Shown: positions 1 to 10,490, numbered from the stretch's first letter. The stretch: 35,268 nt of DNA from Brevundimonas sp. (GCA_020253595.1 JADCBH010000372.1:1-35268), one strand, 5' to 3'. The notes: a model not told the origin generated them from the sequence alone. A program made the numbers and translations.

Positions 1-2
1 TC

Positions 3-47
3 AGCGTGACGGGCGATCTACCAAAACTGGTGAGGGGCGAGCCCTGA
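3..47 (+). CDS. 3' end of a UbiH/COQ6-family FAD monooxygenase (partial)
   Basis: Only the last 14 codons and a TGA stop lie in the window; the gene runs off the left edge. The tail reads SVTGDLPKLVRGEP. It nearly matches the last residues of the complete UbiH-type hydroxylase at 14326-15579 (GATGDLPRLLRGEPV), sharing TGDLP, L and RGEP at the same distance from the stop. UbiH/UbiF/COQ6 flavoproteins hydroxylate the aromatic ring in ubiquinone synthesis, and alphaproteobacteria often carry several paralogues. The call rests on this short match alone, so which paralogue it is cannot be said. It converges on clpB. Confidence 0.5.
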   Translation, partial: SVTGDLPKLVRGEP

Positions 48-71
48 TGCACCTGCACCTGCGCCTTCCCG

Positions 72-100
72 ATCCCGGTTCCGCGAGCGCGGCCCGGGAT
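72..100. repeat. REP-like palindrome between convergent genes
   Basis: Arms ATCCCGG (72-78) and CCGGGAT (94-100) are perfectly complementary. They enclose a second stem, CCGC (81-84) with GCGG (89-92), around loop GAGC. No T-run follows on either strand, so it is not a classical intrinsic terminator. It could still act on both converging transcripts (the UbiH-like gene and clpB) or protect 3' ends. Intergenic palindromes built on CCCGGGAT are common in high-G+C alphaproteobacteria, but membership of a repeat family is inferred. Confidence 0.5.
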
Positions 101-117
101 GACAACCGGCCCACGTC

Positions 118-2703
<2,586 letters not shown>

Positions 2704-2724
2704 GGTCGGCTTCCCCTGAGCAGG

Positions 2725-2748
2725 CGGAGGGTGGCGCGGCGCCCTCCG
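2725..2748 (-). other. Hairpin in the clpB 5' leader
   Basis: CGGAGGG (2725-2731) and CCCTCCG (2742-2748) form a 7-bp stem with a 10-nt GC-rich loop, about 20 nt upstream of the clpB start. If transcribed from the proposed promoter at 2773-2801 it lies in the leader and may influence translation. A thermosensor role is speculative. Confidence 0.35.
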
Positions 2749-2772
2749 ATGAGCAACGCCGCTGTGCCGATC

Positions 2773-2801
2773 AGTTGGGTGTGGCGAAGCGGCCACACAA
2801 G
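2773..2801 (-). promoter_or_regulatory. Candidate sigma-32 promoter of clpB with a palindrome in the spacer
   Basis: On the minus strand CTTG (complement of 2798-2801) is followed 18 nt later by CCCAACT (complement of 2773-2779). This resembles the heat-shock pattern CTTGAA, about 14 nt, CCCCATNT, as expected for clpB. The spacer is occupied by a perfect 7-bp inverted repeat, GTGTGGC (2779-2785) and GCCACAC (2792-2798). It does not match the CIRCE element. The -10 is imperfect, so confidence is moderate. Confidence 0.4.
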
Positions 2802-2833
2802 AGGTCGGGGCCGGGAGGGTCTAGGATGCTCCG

Positions 2834-3478
2834 ATGTCGCACGATCTCTGGCCTGTCGATCCGTCCGTCGTTCTGCCGTTTCTGGTGGGCGTGGCGCTGG
2901 TCGAGCTGACGCCGGGGCCGAACATGGGCTGGCTGGCGCTGGTGTCGATGGCGCAGGGGCGGCTGGCGGGGCTGGCGGCGGTCGCGGGCGTGACGCTGGG
3001 GCTGGCGGTCTGGATGGTGGCGGCGGCGGTCGGGCTGACGTCGGTGCTGCTGGCGTTTCCGGCGCTGTATCAGGCTGTGCGCTGGGCGGGCGTGCTGTTC
3101 CTGCTGTGGCTGGCGTGGGAGGCCTGGGCCGGGGCGGGCAAGACGGTGGTGGAGGTCGGGCGCGATCCGGAGAAGCTGCGTGGCCTGTTCCTGCGGGGCC
3201 TGACGGGCAACCTGCTGAACCCGAAGGCGGCGCTGTTCTATGTGGCGTTGTTGCCGACCTTCATCCGGCCCGACCATGGCCCGCCGATGGTGCAGGCCCT
3301 GATGCTGGGGAGCCTGCACCTGATCGTCAGCGTGGCCATTCATGGCGCCATCGTGCTGGGGGCGGCGGCGGCCGGAGCGGTGGTCATGCGCCGGCTGCGT
3401 GGCCTGTGGGCCGGTCGAGCGATGGCGGCGGGGATCGCCGCCGTCGCCGTCTGGATGGCCTGGGCGACCCGGGGGTGA
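2834..3478 (+). CDS. LysE/RhtB-family amino-acid exporter
   Basis: A 214-residue, very hydrophobic inner-membrane protein with about six predicted transmembrane segments, the standard length for the LysE/RhtB/threonine efflux superfamily. The signature VELTPGPNM lies in the first helix (about residues 24-32), and the second conserved block LLNPKAALFYVALLPTF is near residue 134. Members export amino acids or small metabolites with proton exchange; the substrate cannot be read from sequence. AGGA eight bases before ATG 2834 supports the start. It is divergent from clpB, with only 130 bases between the start codons, so its promoter overlaps the clpB control region. It is convergent with the TonB receptor, 6 bases apart. 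Confidence 0.9.
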   Translation: MSHDLWPVDPSVVLPFLVGVALVELTPGPNMGWLALVSMAQGRLAGLAAVAGVTLGLAVWMVAAAVGLTSVLLAFPALYQAVRWAGVLFLLWLAWEAWAGAGKTVVEVGRDPEKLRGLFLRGLTGNLLNPKAALFYVALLPTFIRPDHGPPMVQALMLGSLHLIVSVAIHGAIVLGAAAAGAVVMRRLRGLWAGRAMAAGIAAVAVWMAWATRG

Positions 3479-3484
3479 CCCGGA

Positions 3485-5734
3485 TCAGCCGCCGGTCGGG
3501 CCGGTCGAGAAGTCGAACTGTTCCGGCTGACGACGCTGGCCGTTGCCTAGAGCCCAGCTGAAGCCGACGTAGAAGGCCGTCAGGTTGATGTCCTGATTGA
3601 ACTCCTCGCGGAAGGCGGGGGTCTCGAACACGCTGTCGTTGTTGAAGGTGCCCAGCACGTCCCGGCCAGTGAAGACGAACGACAGCTGCTCGGTCAGCTT
3701 GCGACGATAGCCGATGTTCAGCATGCCGCCGGCCTCGCGGGTGCCCTGGGCCAGCAGCTGCTCGCCCTGCCAGAAGCCCGAGACCTGGACGAAGTCGTTG
3801 GCCGTCGGCTGCCAGGTCAGGCTCGCGCGGCCGCTGGCGAAGGTGCCTTCGCGGTTGCCGCCGCCCGGAATCCCTGTCGAGTCGATCTCCTGACGGAACA
3901 GGTTGACGGCACCGCTGTAGCGCAGCGTGGACGTCAGCGGGCCGGTGGCCGTCAGCTCCACACCCATGTCGCGGCGCGAGCCCAGGTTCTCGGGCCGGGT
4001 CAGTAGCACGCCGCCGCCGATGTCGCGCGCGACCTCGGTGAAGGCGCCATCCGTGTCCCGCAGATAGGCGGTGGCCATGTAGAAGGTCTGGCCCTGGCGC
4101 ATCTGCCACATGACCTCGAAGGCGTCGGTTTCCTGGGGCTCCAGATCCGGATTGCCCGACCGCAGGTTCAGCGGGTCCTGGAAGGCGACGAAAGGGTTCA
4201 GCTGGGCCGGGGATGGCCGGGCGATGCGGCGCGAATAGCTGGCCCGCAGCGTCTGGGTCTCCGACAGCTTGTACTGCAGGTGAGCGGTCGGATAGGCCTT
4301 GAAGTAGTCCTGCTCGGCCGTGGTGCCGCCGGTCAGGTCGGTGATCTCAATGTCGGCCTGTTCGAGACGCAGACCCAGCTGGGCGGAGAACTTCTCGGTC
4401 AGGGGCCGTTCCCAGGTGGCGTACCAGGCGTGAACCGTCTGCTCGGCCTCGAAGCTGTTGATGAAGCCGGCGATCGGCAACAGGGCCGAGGTCGTGCCGC
4501 CGCGGAATAGCCGGAAGTCCTGCTCGGGCTTCTGGATGTTGAGCTCATAGCCCAGGCGCAGCTGGCCCCCCTCCGCGAAAGGCCGGGTGTAGGCGCTGGT
4601 CAGGCCAATGGTGGTCTGGTCGACGTTCTGGTCGAAGCGCTCAAAGAAGTCCGGGGCCACAGGCGTCAGGAAGCGATTGAGCGTCAGCGCGCCGACCTCA
4701 TTGCTGTTTTCGTCGAAACGAAGCTCGTTGGACCATTCGTGCCCGGCATCGTCGAAGCGATGGAGCAGGCGGACGGTCGCGCCCCAGTTCACGAAGTCGA
4801 AGTCGACGGAACCGTCACGGCGATAGCGGCTGGTTACGGTTCCGGCCGCGTTGCGCGTCTCGAACAGGCCGGGCTGGTCCTGCTCGCCCTCGAAGGCGAC
4901 CCCGCGCAGCTCACCGGTCAGCTGGGTGCGGTCGGTCAGACGGTATTCGGCGGTGACCCGGCTGACCACGCCGGACTGGTCGTTCTCGACCTCCTGCACA
5001 GTGGTCGTGGTCGACAGCAGGGCACCGGTGGCCGGGTTGAACTGTTCGCGGATGCGCTCCAGCGAGACGCCGACGGGGTCAGCGCGGTAGCTGATGTCGC
5101 CGGACAGCGTCAGGCGGTCTTCCTGGATCGAGCCCGAAACGCCCGCGTTCCAGCGGCCGTCATCGCCGACGTTGACGCGGATCGAGCCGGTCGTCTGGCG
5201 TCCGGGACGCGGTGCGCTCGGCCGGGTGATCAGGTTGATGACCCCGCCAGAGCCCTCGGGGCTGTAGGCGGCGGACGGGTTGGTCATGACCTCGATGCGG
5301 GAATACTGGTCGGCCGGCAGCTGAAGGATGGCCTGGCCGCGCCCGGCGCCCGACAGGATGCCGGAGGGGCGGCCGTCGACGAGGATGGTGACGCTGGCAT
5401 CGCCGCGCAGGGACACATTGCCCTCGGGGTCCACATCCACGGAGGGGACGTTGCGCAGGGCGTCGGCCAGGGTACCGGTCGTGGCCTGCAGGTCGTTGGC
5501 CAGGCTGTAGCTGACCGAGTCGATGGAGGTGCGGGTCTCTTCGCGGTTCCCGGTGACCACGACGTCGGTCACGGCGTCGGTCTGGGCCTCGCCCTCCTCC
5601 TGCTCCTGGGCCGGCTGGGTCTGGGCGGGCGGCGTTTGCCGCGCCGGTTGTGCGGGGGCGGTCTGGGCCAGGGCCGGCGAGCCGACGGCGGCCATGGCGG
5701 CACCTGCCATCAGGATGGTTTTCAGTCGGATCAT
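3485..5734 (-). CDS. TonB-dependent outer-membrane receptor
   Basis: A 749-residue outer-membrane protein that should import a scarce substrate with energy from TonB-ExbBD. A signal peptide ends near ALAQ (about residue 24). A low-complexity P/Q/A/E linker follows, then a TonB-box-like DVVVTGNREET. The plug domain contains SLRGDASVTILVDGRPSG and ends near GGVINLITR. The rest is a long beta-barrel rich in alternating aromatic strands, with a terminal strand after LTAFYVGFSWALG. The barrel resembles the outer-membrane-beta-barrel type (OMP_b-brl_3) rather than a siderophore receptor. No regulator or periplasmic partner is adjacent, so the substrate is unknown. ATG 5734 is preferred over GTG 5740 because an AAGGGG ribosome site is correctly spaced for it. 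Confidence 0.9.
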   Translation of the reverse strand: MIRLKTILMAGAAMAAVGSPALAQTAPAQPARQTPPAQTQPAQEQEEGEAQTDAVTDVVVTGNREETRTSIDSVSYSLANDLQATTGTLADALRNVPSVDVDPEGNVSLRGDASVTILVDGRPSGILSGAGRGQAILQLPADQYSRIEVMTNPSAAYSPEGSGGVINLITRPSAPRPGRQTTGSIRVNVGDDGRWNAGVSGSIQEDRLTLSGDISYRADPVGVSLERIREQFNPATGALLSTTTTVQEVENDQSGVVSRVTAEYRLTDRTQLTGELRGVAFEGEQDQPGLFETRNAAGTVTSRYRRDGSVDFDFVNWGATVRLLHRFDDAGHEWSNELRFDENSNEVGALTLNRFLTPVAPDFFERFDQNVDQTTIGLTSAYTRPFAEGGQLRLGYELNIQKPEQDFRLFRGGTTSALLPIAGFINSFEAEQTVHAWYATWERPLTEKFSAQLGLRLEQADIEITDLTGGTTAEQDYFKAYPTAHLQYKLSETQTLRASYSRRIARPSPAQLNPFVAFQDPLNLRSGNPDLEPQETDAFEVMWQMRQGQTFYMATAYLRDTDGAFTEVARDIGGGVLLTRPENLGSRRDMGVELTATGPLTSTLRYSGAVNLFRQEIDSTGIPGGGNREGTFASGRASLTWQPTANDFVQVSGFWQGEQLLAQGTREAGGMLNIGYRRKLTEQLSFVFTGRDVLGTFNNDSVFETPAFREEFNQDINLTAFYVGFSWALGNGQRRQPEQFDFSTGPTGG

Positions 5735-5954
5735 GATCACAGCCCCTTCGCGGTCGCCCGACGCGCCCGTTCCGAGCGCCGCAATATCAAGCTTCCTTTA
5801 CGTCCCAAAGTTACTTCGCTGTCATTTTCCTCGTGATTTCATAATGTTACGGCCGCGCAATAATGATGGCTGAAACAGGGCCCTCGGGTCGGCGGGCTGG
5901 CGCGCCCCGCCTGGCCCCGCTAGCGTCGGTCGCCTGATGAACCGGAGCCCGCCC

Positions 5955-7583
5955 GTGACCGACCGCCTGCCCGCCCTTACGCGCCGTTCAGCCCTGTTCG
6001 CATCGGCTGGCGCGGCTGCCCTGCCCACGGCCGCATGGGCACAGACGTCGAGCCCGGCCAATGACAACGCCGGGCTGGCCGAGGCGGTCGATGCCTATGT
6101 GCGCCAGTGCATGGCGGCCTGGCCTGATCAGCCGGCGCTGGGCATCGCATTGGTCAGGGACGGTCAGCCGATCCTGACTCGCGGCTATGGCGTCAAGCGG
6201 CAGGGAACCCAGGACAGGGCGGACGAACACACCCTGTTCGCCATCGCCTCGAACACCAAGAACGTCACCGCCGCAGCGCTGGCCATGCTGGTCGACGAGG
6301 GCAAGGTGAAGTGGGACGAGCCGGTGCGGACCTATCTGCCGGACTTCACCCTGTCGGACCCGTTCATCGGTGAGCGGATCACGGTGCGCGATACGCTGAG
6401 CCACCGGGCGGGCTTTGGTCTGGGAGCCGGCGACCTGCTGTTCTGGCCGAACTCGGACCGGAGCCGCGCCGAGATCATGGCGGCGGTGCCTCATGTGCCG
6501 ATCGAGGACGGGTTCCGGGCCAACTACCACTACTGCAACCTGATGTTCGTGGTGGCGGGTGAGGTGCTCGCCGCCGTCTCCGGCATGCCGTGGGAGACCT
6601 TCATCCAGACGCGAATCCTGGACCGGGTCGGCATGAGCGAGACTGTGCCCTTCACTTCCATGGCGGATGCGTCGAAGTCTGCCCTGCCGCACGGACGGAT
6701 CGGGCCGCCGCTGCGCTATCAGGGGGCGATGACCCTGCTGAGCGACACCATCGCCGGCATCTGGAACTGGGATGCCGCGGGGGCGGCGGGTGGTTTCTGC
6801 AGCACCCCGACGGACTGGGCCAAGTGGATCCAGGTGCGGCTCGCCATGGGGGCCCTGCCGGACGGGACGCGGCTGTTCAGTGAGGCGCGCGCCACCGAGA
6901 TGTGGCGGCCCAACATCATCGTTGGCTCTTCGCCGGGGCCGACGGCGGAGTTGCCCGGCAGGGCCATCGCCTCGACCTATGCCATGGGTTGGCAGGTACA
7001 GGACTATCGCGGCGAGCGGCTGATCAGTCACGGCGGCGGGTCACCGGGCGGGATTTCGGCGACCGTGCTGCTGCCCGGGCGAAACGCCGGTTTCGCCATC
7101 TTCTCCAATGCGGAGGAAAGCCTGTTGCTTCGTGCTCTGCGCAGCGGCATCGCCGACATCGTCATGGGCAAGACCGGCTTCGACTGGATCGCGGACTGCA
7201 AGCGTCTGGAGAGCCAGGGGACCGCCCGCTCCCTCGCCGCCGCTGTCGAGATCGATGCCAAGCAGGCGGCGGGAGCCGCGCCGTCGTTGCCGTTGTCGGC
7301 CTATGCCGGGACCTGGCGCGACCCCTGGTACGGCGACATCGTGATCGAACCGCGCGACGTGCAGCTGTGGTTGCGGTTCTCGCGCACCCCGGCGCTGCAG
7401 GGGCCGCTCGAGCCTTATGAGGGCGAGACGATGCGCACGCGCTTCCCCGACAAGCGCGAGGAGGACGCCTTCATCACCTTCGAACTCGAGAACGGCCGAC
7501 CGGTGCGGGCGACGATGAAGGGGGTCAGCCCCGACATCGACTTCAGCTATGACTATCAGAACCTGAGGCTGACGCGGGTCTGA
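5955..7583 (+). CDS. Exported serine hydrolase of the beta-lactamase/penicillin-binding-protein fold
   Basis: About 542 residues. The N-terminus carries a twin-arginine motif (TRRSALF) before a hydrophobic stretch ending AWAQ, suggesting Tat export to the periplasm. The class C beta-lactamase fold follows, with catalytic S-x-x-K as SNTK (about residues 99-102) and Y-x-N as YCN (about 193-195). The last 110 or so residues look like the beta-sandwich domain (DUF3471-like) often attached to such hydrolases. Substrates of these enzymes range from D-amino-acid peptides to esters; which one applies is unknown. GTG 5955 is chosen because GGAG at 5944-5947 is well placed. ATG 5937 in the same frame has no ribosome site and lies only 13 bases past a -10-like GCTAGC. 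The receptor gene is divergent. Confidence 0.85.
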   Translation: MTDRLPALTRRSALFASAGAAALPTAAWAQTSSPANDNAGLAEAVDAYVRQCMAAWPDQPALGIALVRDGQPILTRGYGVKRQGTQDRADEHTLFAIASNTKNVTAAALAMLVDEGKVKWDEPVRTYLPDFTLSDPFIGERITVRDTLSHRAGFGLGAGDLLFWPNSDRSRAEIMAAVPHVPIEDGFRANYHYCNLMFVVAGEVLAAVSGMPWETFIQTRILDRVGMSETVPFTSMADASKSALPHGRIGPPLRYQGAMTLLSDTIAGIWNWDAAGAAGGFCSTPTDWAKWIQVRLAMGALPDGTRLFSEARATEMWRPNIIVGSSPGPTAELPGRAIASTYAMGWQVQDYRGERLISHGGGSPGGISATVLLPGRNAGFAIFSNAEESLLLRALRSGIADIVMGKTGFDWIADCKRLESQGTARSLAAAVEIDAKQAAGAAPSLPLSAYAGTWRDPWYGDIVIEPRDVQLWLRFSRTPALQGPLEPYEGETMRTRFPDKREEDAFITFELENGRPVRATMKGVSPDIDFSYDYQNLRLTRV

Positions 7584-7724
7584 GCGCCGACGCGGAACCC
7601 TGAAGCCTGAACGACGCTTCATCGGGCCGCCGGAATATGGTCAGGGTCGCGTCACGACCGTGCCGCCAGGCCCGGTGATGATCCGGACGACCCGCAGTGC
7701 TTCCCGATCGGGAAAAGGAACGAC

Positions 7725-8363
7725 ATGACGCTGTCCCGCAGAGATCTCGGTTTCGGCCTCGCCGCCGTCGCGGCGTTGGCCGGCGCGTTGCCCGCTTCGG
7801 CACAGAGCAGCCTGTCGGAGGCGGACCGCGCCGCGCTGAACCAGGCCCAGTCCTATCTGCAGGGCCTGACCTCGGCGCAGGGGACCTTCGTGGAGACCGG
7901 CGCGGGCGGGCAGAGGCGTGAGGGGCGTTTCTATCTGCAGCGCCCCGGCCGGATGCGGTTTGAATACACGACGCCCGCCGGGTTGCTGGTGGTGGCTGAC
8001 GGGTCGAACGTGAAGCGGTGGGATCCGCGGCTGGAAGTGTTCCGTCAGGTCCCGTTGAGCCAGACACCGCTGTCGACCTTTCTGGCGCGTGAGGTCCGGC
8101 TGGATCAGGGCGTGACCATAGAGCGGGTCACGCGCATGCAGTCCGGTGCCTTCGCCATCACTGCCCGGGACGCGCGGCGGCCCCGTGATGGCCAGGTGAT
8201 CCTGGCCTTCGCCGGAAATCCCCTGCGGCTGCAGGAGTGGACCATTACCGATGCCCAGGGCGCGCGCACGCGGACCCAGCTGACGACGCTGCAGCCTGCA
8301 CCGGGTCTCGCCGCCAGCCTGTTCCGCCTGACGGATCCCACGCGTCGGCCGGGGCGGAATTGA
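7725..8363 (+). CDS. LolA-like outer-membrane lipoprotein carrier
   Basis: A 212-residue periplasmic protein. The N-terminus MTLSRRDLGFGLAAVAALAG is a signal sequence with a twin-arginine-like SRRD start and a likely cleavage after ASAQ. The mature part shows the LolA pattern: a helix with LNQAQSYLQGLTSAQGTF, then RREGRFYLQRPGRMRFEY, TPAGLLVVADGSNVKRWDP and a C-terminal beta-layer. LolA ferries lipoproteins from LolCDE across the periplasm; in alphaproteobacteria it usually lies near ftsK, here about 3.3 kb away. The ribosome site AAAAGGAA precedes ATG 7725. Orthology to lolA is probable, but a LolA-fold paralogue is possible. The strong terminator at 8531-8561 is the first one downstream. 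Confidence 0.82.
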   Translation: MTLSRRDLGFGLAAVAALAGALPASAQSSLSEADRAALNQAQSYLQGLTSAQGTFVETGAGGQRREGRFYLQRPGRMRFEYTTPAGLLVVADGSNVKRWDPRLEVFRQVPLSQTPLSTFLAREVRLDQGVTIERVTRMQSGAFAITARDARRPRDGQVILAFAGNPLRLQEWTITDAQGARTRTQLTTLQPAPGLAASLFRLTDPTRRPGRN

Positions 8364-8458
8364 CGGAATCACGACGCCTGAATCGTGTTCGGAGCAACAC
8401 ACACAAGCGACAGATCTTTGCGTTTGACTCTTTCTGAACGTCGTGACACTTTCGCCAC

Positions 8459-8561
8459 AGGGCGGTCGTGCCGTCCTGACGCTTTCGGACCCAATCCCCT
8501 CCCGATGGCGGCGAGAGAGATCATCTTGAAGCCCCCGGCGTCCGCGTCGGGGGCTTTTTTT
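8459..8561 (+). ncRNA. Possible small RNA or long 3' UTR of the lolA-like gene
   Basis: This gene-free stretch ends in a strong intrinsic terminator. Upstream is a -35-like TTGACT (8424-8429) with a weak -10 CACTTT (8447-8452), which would start a transcript of about 100 nt. That transcript would hold a C-rich, probably unpaired CCCCTCCC (8496-8503), the type of anti-Shine-Dalgarno patch seen in several alphaproteobacterial sRNAs, followed by the terminator. The weak -10 leaves open that this is only the 3' UTR of the lolA-like gene. No known RNA family was recognised. Confidence 0.3.
8531..8561 (+). terminator. Rho-independent terminator
   Basis: GCCCCCGGCG (8531-8540) pairs with CGTCGGGGGC (8545-8554) as a 10-bp stem with one G-T wobble, around tetraloop TCCG. 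Seven T residues follow (8555-8561). It ends transcription from the lolA-like gene and any sRNA upstream of it. Confidence 0.9.
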
Positions 8562-8591
8562 GGACTGGAGCGGACCGGGGCGCGAAAGCCC

Positions 8592-8620
8592 TTGGAAAGC
8601 CGGAGCGGGCGCGCTAAGTC
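8592..8620 (+). promoter_or_regulatory. Housekeeping promoter for the DUF4167 gene
   Basis: TTGGAAA (8592-8598), a 14-nt spacer, then GCTAAGTC (8613-8620). The -10 matches the Caulobacter sigma-73 consensus GCTANAWC at seven of eight positions; the -35 is weaker (TTG of TTGACGS). It lies directly after the terminator, as expected for a new transcription unit. It predicts a start near 8626. Confidence 0.5.
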
Positions 8621-8625
8621 TGCGT

Positions 8626-8855
8626 CGTCTCCTACCCAACCAAGCCTTCTCGATCCGCCATCAAGGATCGGCGACGCGCGGCCGGGATGAGCGTGAGGGC
8701 CCGAAGGCTTCGGGCGGACCACGCCGGGCGACAACGGTTTTCCGATCACATCGCCATAGGGGATCCGACCCCAGCGACCGCGAGCGGTGACCGGACCAGG
8801 AACAACGGCCCTGTCCGCGCGCTGATGCCCGGAGGCCGACCAGCACGGACGTTCG
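8626..8855 (+). other. Long 5' leader of the DUF4167 gene, no gene seen
   Basis: About 230 nt without a convincing reading frame. It holds a perfect inverted repeat, GCCCGAAG (8699-8706) and CTTCGGGC (8708-8715), and further GC-rich complementary segments. No riboswitch class was recognised. The length and folding potential make cis regulation of the downstream gene possible. Confidence 0.3.
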
Positions 8856-9788
8856 ATGAGAGATTTCAAGGGCATGAAGCGCCAGCGCGGCCGCAACCGG
8901 AAACCGGGCGGCGGCAATGCGAATGCTGCCAATCCGAACCGTTCGTGGGACTCGCAAGGGCCGGAGAACATCAAGGTCCGGGGCAACGCCCAGACCGTCT
9001 ATGAGCGCTATCAACAGCTGGCGCGCGACGCGGCCTCGTCGGGCGACCGGGTTCTGGCCGAGAACTATCTCCAGCACGCCGAGCACTATTTCCGGGTCCT
9101 GAGGGCGCTGCAGCCGCAGCGGCCGGTGTCCGAGATCGCGGCGCGCGAACTGTCCAACCAGGGTTTCGACATCGACTTCGAGGACGAGACCGGGGCCCAG
9201 GCCGCGGCGTTCATGGCCGCTGCACAGCAACAGGCCGAGCGCGAGGCACGTCAGCAATCCGAAGGACAGGGCGATCCGAACCGTGAGCCGCGTGAGCCCC
9301 GTGAGTGGCGCGACCGCGATCGCGATCAGAACCGGGACCCGAACCGTGACGCCCAGCCACGCGAACGCGACGGGGAACCGCGCGCCGACGGCGAGCCCGG
9401 GCAGAACGGCGGGCGCCGGGAAACCCGCCGCGAGCGCTGGGAGCGCCGCCGTGAGGAACGCAACCGCCGCTTCCAGGCGGAAGGCGGTATCGGCGATGCG
9501 CCTGACGAGCGCGGCGGCGGCGATGGCTCCGACGCCGGTGAGGCCTTCGAGGCCCCGACGCCAGAGCCTGTGCACGCTGTCTCTGAGGAGACCCCGGCCC
9601 GCGAGGAGCGGCCGGCCCGCCGGACCCGTACGCCCCGCGCAGAAGAGCCAGCCGGGGACGACACCGGCGCCCTGCCCGGCTTCCTGACCCGTTCGGCAGC
9701 ACCGGCTCCGGCGGCCGCAGAGGGCGAAGCGGCCCCTGCCAAGAAGCGGGCTCCACGCGCCCGCAAGGTCGAGGCCGCCCAGGACTGA
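8856..9788 (+). CDS. DUF4167 protein with a disordered RNA-binding-like tail
   Basis: 310 residues. Residues about 1-100 match the DUF4167 family: a basic start MRDFKGMKRQRGRNRK, then a helical block with RGNAQTVYERYQQLARDA, SSGDRVLAENYLQHAEHYFRV and RALQPQ. The rest is low complexity, with arginine/glutamate/aspartate-rich runs (REPREPREWRDRDRDQNRD, then RRETRRERWERRREERNRR) and an Ala/Pro/Lys-rich end. DUF4167 is widespread in alphaproteobacteria, often beside prfA/prmC, and has no settled function. The basic N-terminus and R-rich tail suggest nucleic-acid or ribosome contact (inference). No clear ribosome site precedes ATG 8856; the start follows homologous N-termini. It has its own promoter and long leader. 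Confidence 0.85.
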   Translation: MRDFKGMKRQRGRNRKPGGGNANAANPNRSWDSQGPENIKVRGNAQTVYERYQQLARDAASSGDRVLAENYLQHAEHYFRVLRALQPQRPVSEIAARELSNQGFDIDFEDETGAQAAAFMAAAQQQAEREARQQSEGQGDPNREPREPREWRDRDRDQNRDPNRDAQPRERDGEPRADGEPGQNGGRRETRRERWERRREERNRRFQAEGGIGDAPDERGGGDGSDAGEAFEAPTPEPVHAVSEETPAREERPARRTRTPRAEEPAGDDTGALPGFLTRSAAPAPAAAEGEAAPAKKRAPRARKVEAAQD

Positions 9789-9833
9789 TCCGTCGCTTGA
9801 CGGGTCGTTCGCGGTGGGGCTCCCTCTGATCCC

Positions 9834-10490
9834 ATGCGCAACCTGATTTCGGCGCTCGCCGCCCTGACCCTCGTCGGCCCGCTTCTGGCGAGCTGTGCAA
9901 GCACGCCACCTCCTCCTCCGCCGCCCCCGCCGGAAACGGGCGGACAGGGCGTGCTCCGCGACTGGCGCGGCATCGTCTCGGCGACCGACAGGGACCGCTA
10001 TGCCCGCCGCGATGCGGCCTGGCGACTGGCGCTGGAGCAGGCGCGACGTCAGGGCGGATCCGGCGATCTGGAGAGTGTCGGTGATCTGATCGATCCCCGC
10101 GCCGTGCGCGGCGACGTGGCGCCACCGCCCGGGGAGTATCGCTGCCGCACGGTGAAGCTGGGCTCCCAGGGCGGGGAAAGCGGCCTCGGCTATGTCGTCT
10201 ATGGCTGGTTCGCCTGCCGGATCGAACAGACGCCGCGGGGCCTGAAGTTCTCCAAGCTGACCGGATCGCAGCGGCCGAGTGGCCTGTTGTTCCCGGAAGC
10301 CGACCGGCAGATGGTGATGCTGGGATCGATGGCACTGTCGGCCGAGCCACCCGCCAACTCCTATGGCCAGCGCCCGGATCGCGACCTGATTGCCGTTCTG
10401 GAGCGGATCGGACCGCAGCGGTGGCGATTGGTCCTGCCCTGGCCGCAGTATGAATCGAACCTCGATCTGATCGAACTGGTGCCGGCCTGA
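9834..10490 (+). CDS. DUF4893-like lipoprotein
   Basis: 218 residues. The N-terminus MRNLISALAALTLVGPLLASC is a lipoprotein signal with lipobox LASC, so the mature protein should be acylated at the Cys. A run of eight prolines follows as a linker. The body contains DWRGIVSATDRDRYARRDAAW, EYRCRTVKLGS, YGWFACRI and WPQYESNLDLIELVP, a pattern recalled from the DUF4893 family; function is unknown. It sits 45 bases after DUF4167 and overlaps the following monooxygenase by 4 bases, so the three may be cotranscribed. No ribosome site is evident at ATG 9834. Confidence 0.75.
   Translation: MRNLISALAALTLVGPLLASCASTPPPPPPPPPETGGQGVLRDWRGIVSATDRDRYARRDAAWRLALEQARRQGGSGDLESVGDLIDPRAVRGDVAPPPGEYRCRTVKLGSQGGESGLGYVVYGWFACRIEQTPRGLKFSKLTGSQRPSGLLFPEADRQMVMLGSMALSAEPPANSYGQRPDRDLIAVLERIGPQRWRLVLPWPQYESNLDLIELVPA

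Noticed and set aside
5891-5911. GGCGGG/CCCGCC stem upstream of the serine hydrolase as a terminator
   Set aside because: There is no T-run on either strand, and it lies between divergent genes where no transcript needs ending.
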